From Candidatus Aminicenantota bacterium (GTDB taxonomy: Bacteria > Acidobacteriota > Aminicenantia > UBA2199): a stretch of DNA of 9,902 nt. The stretch lies in contig JAOZTV010000062.1 in assembly GCA_029939015.1 (NCBI GenBank), positions 1-9,902 on the forward strand, given 5' to 3'. Numbering within the stretch: position 1 is the stretch's first letter; every line of letters starts with the position of its first letter. Position numbers and translations under genes: made by a program. The notes under the pieces were generated by a model. The model ran no database searches and had not been told where the DNA came from. It saw nothing but the letters and a program-made list of their open reading frames with translations. Below are positions 6,836 through 9,902 of the stretch, one piece after another.

Positions 6836-7652
6836 TTTGTTTCTCTGTCCAGGAATAGCCATTTTTTACCCATAGCCTTACAAGAAAATCAGCAGTAAAT
6901 GCCAATAAGCTCATCCATAATACATAAGGAATAATAATATCCATTGCAATATACCGTCTTATAACAAATATTCTATATCCTAAGCCAACAGTTGCAGCAA
7001 GAGACTCGCCGGCAATTAAAAAAAGTATCATTGCCTTGAAATTCAACCTGATAGTATCAAGCACTCCTGGAATAATTTGAGGAAGCACAACCTTATAGGC
7101 AATTTCAAAATCACTTGCTCCAAGTGTCAATCCTTTAGTAATCTGTTCGGAAGGTACACTTCTAGCTCTGAGGTAGGTATCAAGGGTAATAGTTGGGAAA
7201 ACTCCAATTAGAATTAAAGCAATTTTAGAAGTTTCACCAAGGCCAAAAATTATAAATAAAATTGGCAGTACTGCAAGGGCAGGGATTTTATCAAAAAATG
7301 TCATAAATCTCAGAAAAAAATGTTCAATAATAGGAAATACTCCCATATTTAAACCGAGTATAACTGCAAATACAAGTAAAAAGAGGCTTATTAAAAACCT
7401 CTTGCCGCTTGCATAAGTATCTATCCATAATCTTAGCTCACCCTTTCTGTCCTTTTGTATCGTTACTCTCTTAAGTCCATCAAGCATTTCTGATGCAGTA
7501 GGAACGATCTTATCATCAGGGTTTTCCTTATGTCTTTGATGAGCTGTAAAGAAATATAAAAATATTGTCAAAAAGAATAGTATTAAAGATAATAAAATTG
7601 TTGTATATTTACCGTATTTAGCCTGAGTATCAAATATTTTCATGTTTTTCAT
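6828..7652 (-). CDS. ABC transporter permease, BPD_transp_1 (NitT/TauT-like)
   Basis: The inner-membrane channel subunit, 274 residues, with about six hydrophobic segments (roughly 17-37, 85-103, 122-140, 143-160, 205-225 and 236-258). The cytoplasmic coupling loop that docks on the ATPase is at about 173-197: LTLGASDFEIAYKVVLPQI, which keeps the Gly and the LP of the EAA loop although the EAA letters themselves are replaced. A soluble segment of about 45 residues separates the first and second helices. Translation could begin at ATG 7652 or ATG 7643. Neither has its own Shine-Dalgarno. The ATG at 7652 overlaps the TGA of a 12-codon micro-ORF by the ATGA arrangement, so coupled initiation is plausible. 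It lies between the binding-protein gene and the ATPase gene, which it overlaps by 8 nt. Confidence 0.88.
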   Translation of the reverse strand: MKNMKIFDTQAKYGKYTTILLSLILFFLTIFLYFFTAHQRHKENPDDKIVPTASEMLDGLKRVTIQKDRKGELRLWIDTYASGKRFLISLFLLVFAVILGLNMGVFPIIEHFFLRFMTFFDKIPALAVLPILFIIFGLGETSKIALILIGVFPTITLDTYLRARSVPSEQITKGLTLGASDFEIAYKVVLPQIIPGVLDTIRLNFKAMILFLIAGESLAATVGLGYRIFVIRRYIAMDIIIPYVLWMSLLAFTADFLVRLWVKNGYSWTEKQNG

Positions 7653-7687
7653 AAGGCAAATAGGCAGACTTCTCTTGCCCTACTCAT
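7649..7687 (-). other. Possible 12-codon micro-ORF coupled to the permease start
   Basis: ATG at 7687 opens a 12-residue frame (MSRAREVCLFAL) ending in TGA at 7651-7649, which overlaps the permease ATG (7652-7650). AAGGAGG (7704-7698) lies 10 nt upstream, the strongest ribosome-binding site in this gap. The micro-ORF may exist only to deliver ribosomes to the permease start. Chance is a real alternative at this length. Confidence 0.3.
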
Positions 7688-7708
7688 TGCCTCTCTGCCT
7701 CCTTGCCT
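7654..7708 (-). promoter_or_regulatory. Intercistronic RNA stem between binding-protein and permease genes
   Basis: In the reverse-strand transcript the arm 7708-7694 pairs with 7668-7654: 13 Watson-Crick pairs, one G.U and one mismatch over 15 positions, with a 25-nt loop. The stem starts 17 nt after the binding-protein stop and ends one base before the permease ATG. The 5' arm holds AGGAGG and coincides with copy 2 of the 22-bp repeat. Stems in this position in other importer operons (for example malE-malF) protect the upstream mRNA and raise binding protein over membrane subunits. That role here is inference. Confidence 0.5.
7687..7708. repeat. 22-bp intergenic repeat, copy 2
   Basis: Identical to 318-339 in the same orientation, 7.3 kb away. 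Here it supplies most of one arm of the stem at 7654-7708. The surrounding bases differ from copy 1. Confidence 0.7.
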
Positions 7709-7725
7709 ATTTCCTTTTCTTATAT

Positions 7726-8802
7726 CTATTTTACCTTCAATTTTCCTTCTGCTGCCATTTTCATATATGTAACATCAAACCTGAAATTAGTTTTCTTTTT
7801 ATTACCTGCAATTGTTCCATCAGGATAGATTATGCCTACAACATCAACGCTTTTTGCATTTTCACCAAGAAGACCATGGCTAAAACAAAAATTTCTCACA
7901 AAATTCATTTTCTCTTTAATGCTCTTACCGGTAACAAATTTTACTGCATCAGCGGCCTTATAAAACATTGCCGTTGTTTTTAATTGAGCTTTATAATCTT
8001 CAAGAGAACATTCTGCGGATTTTGCCATATATGTCAGAGCTTTTGTCGCCTTTGCATCTTTTTTGGTCATTATATCCATTATCTCATACCATGCACCAGT
8101 TAAAGCCTTGCCGAGAGCAGGGTTGTTTTTTAATGTTTTTGTATTAACGACCATCATATCTAAGACTTCCTCAGGAATATTGGCCGATGTAAATATATTT
8201 GTAATTCCTTTAGTTTTTTCTATCTCCATCACAATAGGGTTCCATGTAATTACGGCCTTGCTTGATTTATTTGAAATGAAAATGGGTCCGATATCTGAGT
8301 CAGAAGTATTTATTACCTTTACGTCACTTTCTTTTAATCCATTTTTTTCTAATGCTCTTGCAAGAAGGTAATGGGATACTGATAATTCAACAAGACTAAT
8401 AGATTTTCCTTTTAGGTCTTTTATTTTTAAATTATCTCTGACTAGTAATGCGTCGTTGCCGTTTGAATAATCGCCAATTATTAGAGCTGTTGAGTCTATT
8501 CCTGAGGCTGCCGGCATATCCAGGCATTCCATATTTGTCATTACGCATCCATCAACCTGACCAGTAACATAAGCTTCAATAGATGGAATATAGTCCATCC
8601 TGATAAGTTTTATCTTTATTCCATAATGATCTGCCCATTTTTTTAGAATCCCTGAGTTTTCAGCATAATCCCAAGGCATCCAGCCTGCATAAATTGACCA
8701 TGCAACCTTAAATTCTTTTTTTTCTGCATTAAGTTTTGATGCAGTTATCCATGGAATTATCGAAAGTATTAATATTATAATAATTGTTTTTTTTAAATTC
8801 AT
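7726..8802 (-). CDS. Periplasmic substrate-binding protein, NMT1/SsuA-like; resembles the 'putative urea ABC' family
   Basis: The ligand-capturing component of the importer, 358 residues. A signal peptide spans MNLKK, an Ile/Leu-rich core and a probable cut after LNA (26); no lipobox cysteine is present, so it should be soluble in the periplasm. The mature start FKVAWSIYAGWMPW (31-44), then GCVMTNMECLDMPAASGID (85-103) and ALIIGDYSNGNDALLV (106-121), match from memory the family named putative urea ABC transporter substrate-binding protein (TIGR03427-like), usually near urea carboxylase. No such enzyme is visible here, so urea, guanidine or another small ligand remains open. The Trp-rich segment 35-44 is a likely part of the pocket. 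AGGAG overlaps the TAG stop of the PspA-like gene, and the genes are 10 nt apart, so they are co-expressed. Confidence 0.82.
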   Translation of the reverse strand: MNLKKTIIIILILSIIPWITASKLNAEKKEFKVAWSIYAGWMPWDYAENSGILKKWADHYGIKIKLIRMDYIPSIEAYVTGQVDGCVMTNMECLDMPAASGIDSTALIIGDYSNGNDALLVRDNLKIKDLKGKSISLVELSVSHYLLARALEKNGLKESDVKVINTSDSDIGPIFISNKSSKAVITWNPIVMEIEKTKGITNIFTSANIPEEVLDMMVVNTKTLKNNPALGKALTGAWYEIMDIMTKKDAKATKALTYMAKSAECSLEDYKAQLKTTAMFYKAADAVKFVTGKSIKEKMNFVRNFCFSHGLLGENAKSVDVVGIIYPDGTIAGNKKKTNFRFDVTYMKMAAEGKLKVK

Positions 8803-8812
8803 TTTTTATCTC

Positions 8813-9634
8813 CTAAATTTTTGGTCTATCTTCTTTTGTTTTAACCTTAGACTTTCCACTTTTTTCATCTTTTTCAAGTTTTCTTGCATTCAACATCTGA
8901 TCCATCTTACTTCTTGCAGTTGATTGTCTGCCTGCCGCTTCATAAGCCTTATCTGCAACTTTAACATCTGCTTTTGCAAGTTTTTCTGATATTCTTGCCT
9001 TTGCTGTAAGTTTTTTATTTGCTTCCATTACAGCAGAAATTGGTCCCTTATCAATACTTGTTTCAAGTCCTTGTAATCTGTCATTTAGTTCAACAATCTG
9101 TTTTGCTGATACAAAGTCTGCAATAGCCTCAGCTTTCTGATTAGGCATCTTCTCAATTTCTGCCTGAAAGTCCTGAAGTTGTAACATATACTTATTCATA
9201 GTCTCTGAAGTCTGAACTATATCTGTATTTAGTCTTGCCTGCATCTGTTCAATTTCGTCAATTCTTACCTGAAATCTTTCAAAAGCATGTGCATGTTTTT
9301 CGTATTCAACATCATCACCATCAGCCTTAGCCTGTTCTGCAAGTGCCAATGCACCCTCTCTTTTGCCAATAAGGTCATGCTCTTCTTCATTCAAATCTTC
9401 AAGCCTGCTTCTCTTATCTTCAAGTACAGCTTCAACCTGTGCTATTGCATCTCTCAATCCAGTAAATTGAGAAACCATTTTATCTTTTTGAATATCAAAA
9501 GCTGCCGATATACCATCAACTGAACCAGTAAACTGTTCATCTGCCGCTTTAATTATCCCTCTCGCCTTTTTCCAGTTCCAAAACCTCAAATACCTGAAAA
9601 TCGCTCTAAAAATACCAATTTTTGCCTCTGCCAT
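8813..9634 (-). CDS. PspA/IM30-like coiled-coil membrane-associated protein, first gene of the ABC operon
   Basis: A 273-residue protein that is almost entirely charged alpha-helix. The N-terminal segment IGIFRAIFRYLRFWNWKKA (6-24) is amphipathic and aromatic, like the membrane-binding helix 0 of PspA/Vipp1. Long heptad-rich stretches follow (about 45-165 and 170-250), with a Lys-rich disordered tail (252-273). PspA/IM30 proteins belong to the ESCRT-III superfamily and polymerise on the inner membrane to maintain or reshape it. The assignment rests on overall architecture and the helix-0 pattern, not on a unique motif, so another coiled-coil family is possible. AGGAGG sits 5 nt before the ATG. 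No PspF, PspB or PspC gene is visible; the gene instead leads an importer operon, with the binding protein 10 nt downstream. Confidence 0.72.
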   Translation of the reverse strand: MAEAKIGIFRAIFRYLRFWNWKKARGIIKAADEQFTGSVDGISAAFDIQKDKMVSQFTGLRDAIAQVEAVLEDKRSRLEDLNEEEHDLIGKREGALALAEQAKADGDDVEYEKHAHAFERFQVRIDEIEQMQARLNTDIVQTSETMNKYMLQLQDFQAEIEKMPNQKAEAIADFVSAKQIVELNDRLQGLETSIDKGPISAVMEANKKLTAKARISEKLAKADVKVADKAYEAAGRQSTARSKMDQMLNARKLEKDEKSGKSKVKTKEDRPKI

Positions 9635-9659
9635 CTTTTCCTCCTAATCATTATAATAC

Positions 9660-9688
9660 ATTGTACCTAAACAATAAAATTTTTGCAA
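9660..9688 (-). promoter_or_regulatory. Predicted sigma70-type promoter for the PspA-ABC operon
   Basis: On the reverse strand TTGCAA (9688-9683) and TACAAT (9665-9660) are 17 nt apart, placing the start near 9653 and giving a leader of about 19 nt with AGGAGG. A TATAAT at 9655-9650 is also present but lacks a good -35. I see no sigma54 GG-N10-GC pattern, unlike the classical psp operon promoter. Confidence 0.5.
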
Positions 9689-9702
9689 ATATTTCAAATA
9701 AA

Positions 9703-9830
9703 AATTAAGCGTGAGGTGCATTTCTAAGAAGCGTGCCCCGCAGGGAGTGAGGAATGCCCGAACGACTGAGGACTGGAGTAAAAAATTGAGCACAATTTTT
9801 TGCGTTAGCGGATTAGATATCTCCGGAAGC
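9703..9830. repeat. GC-rich non-coding element, probably a dispersed repeat
   Basis: The stretch 9709-9780 is about 58% G+C by my count, set in DNA of about a third G+C. It contains three related GTGAGG/CTGAGG blocks and a small CCC-TGCG-GGG-type hairpin. Both strands carry short open frames here (about 60-75 codons) without ribosome-binding sites or recognisable protein features, so I call it non-coding. It lies upstream of the operon promoter. Only one copy is in the window, so its repeat nature is a guess from composition. From here to 9902 I see no further gene. Confidence 0.35.
9778..9803. terminator. A/T hairpin, possible bidirectional terminator
   Basis: AAAAAATTG (9780-9788) and CAATTTTTT (9793-9801) pair perfectly over 9 bp around the loop AGCA, extendable by one G.T and one G-C pair. 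The run of A on one side and T on the other could end transcription in either direction, although the stem has few G-C pairs. Confidence 0.35.
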
Positions 9831-9902
9831 GATATAATACTAATTCTATTCTCTTTCCATATAAATGTCATCTTCGGAATTCTTTTTTCCTCTTAGTCTA
9901 TC

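Noticed and set aside
6835..6862. Upstream ATG (6862) as the ATPase start
   Set aside because: It would add nine residues inside the permease gene with no better ribosome-binding site; the family alignment fits 6835.
9650..9720. sigma54 promoter for the PspA-like gene, as in the enterobacterial psp operon
   Set aside because: TTGCAA resembles the GC half, but no GG element lies about 10 nt upstream; a sigma70 pattern fits better.
9703..9830. Integron attC site in the GC-rich element
   Set aside because: The GTTAGCG sequence near 9804 does not match the GTTRRRY core and no partner RYYYAAC site pairs with it.
9644..9871. 75-codon frame on the minus strand (and a 61-codon frame on the plus strand over the same DNA)
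   Set aside because: No ribosome-binding site, no recognisable protein features, and both read through the GC-rich element and the A/T hairpin; the minus frame also overlaps the operon promoter.
1..9902. CRISPR arrays, tRNA/rRNA genes, insertion sequences
   Set aside because: I found no regularly spaced repeats, cloverleaf-like sequence, transposase or terminal inverted repeats.

Overview
The window is AT-rich (roughly one third G+C by eye) and densely packed with bacterial genes, all with ordinary sigma70-type promoters and Shine-Dalgarno sites. Two exported proteins with signal peptides, an ABC importer with a soluble-type binding protein and a PspA-like protein suggest a Gram-negative bacterium. 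A sulfide:quinone oxidoreductase (SQR) and an AMP-forming acetyl-CoA synthetase suggest an anaerobic or microaerophilic sulfur-linked lifestyle. I cannot assign a phylum. Desulfobacterota, Nitrospirota or similar lineages would fit, but this is a guess from gene content only.

Layout from left to right. (1) 1-251, minus: 5' part of an endonuclease III gene that runs off the left edge. (2) 252-395: divergent promoter region with a 22-bp repeat that recurs at 7687-7708. (3) 396-2269, plus: a dGTPase-like HD phosphohydrolase followed 11 nt later by an exported protein made almost wholly of 24-residue MORN-like repeats. (4) 2344-3977, minus: a long SQR-family flavoprotein gene with a previously uncalled 53-codon gene 14 nt behind it. 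A near-consensus promoter overlapped by an inverted repeat drives the pair. (5) 4079-5782, minus: acetyl-CoA synthetase with its own consensus promoter and a hairpin terminator. (6) 5918-9634, minus: a four-gene operon, in transcription order PspA/IM30-like coiled-coil protein, NMT1/NitT-TauT-type periplasmic binding protein, permease, ATPase. (7) 9635-9902: the operon promoter, then a GC-rich, repeat-like non-coding element and an A/T hairpin.

How the parts work together. The most interesting unit is the operon at 5918-9634, where a membrane-remodelling (PspA/ESCRT-III superfamily) protein is the first gene of an ABC importer operon. The binding protein resembles, from memory, the family annotated as 'putative urea ABC transporter substrate-binding protein' (urea carboxylase region), but no urea or guanidine catabolic gene is in the window, so the ligand is open. 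Between binding protein and permease lies a long imperfect RNA stem. It contains a strong Shine-Dalgarno sequence and encloses a 12-codon micro-ORF whose stop overlaps the permease start codon, an arrangement suited to setting unequal expression of the two proteins. The SQR and its small partner would feed electrons from sulfide into the quinone pool at the membrane. The acetyl-CoA synthetase activates acetate. The remaining genes are housekeeping (DNA repair, nucleotide pool) or of unknown role (MORN-like protein).
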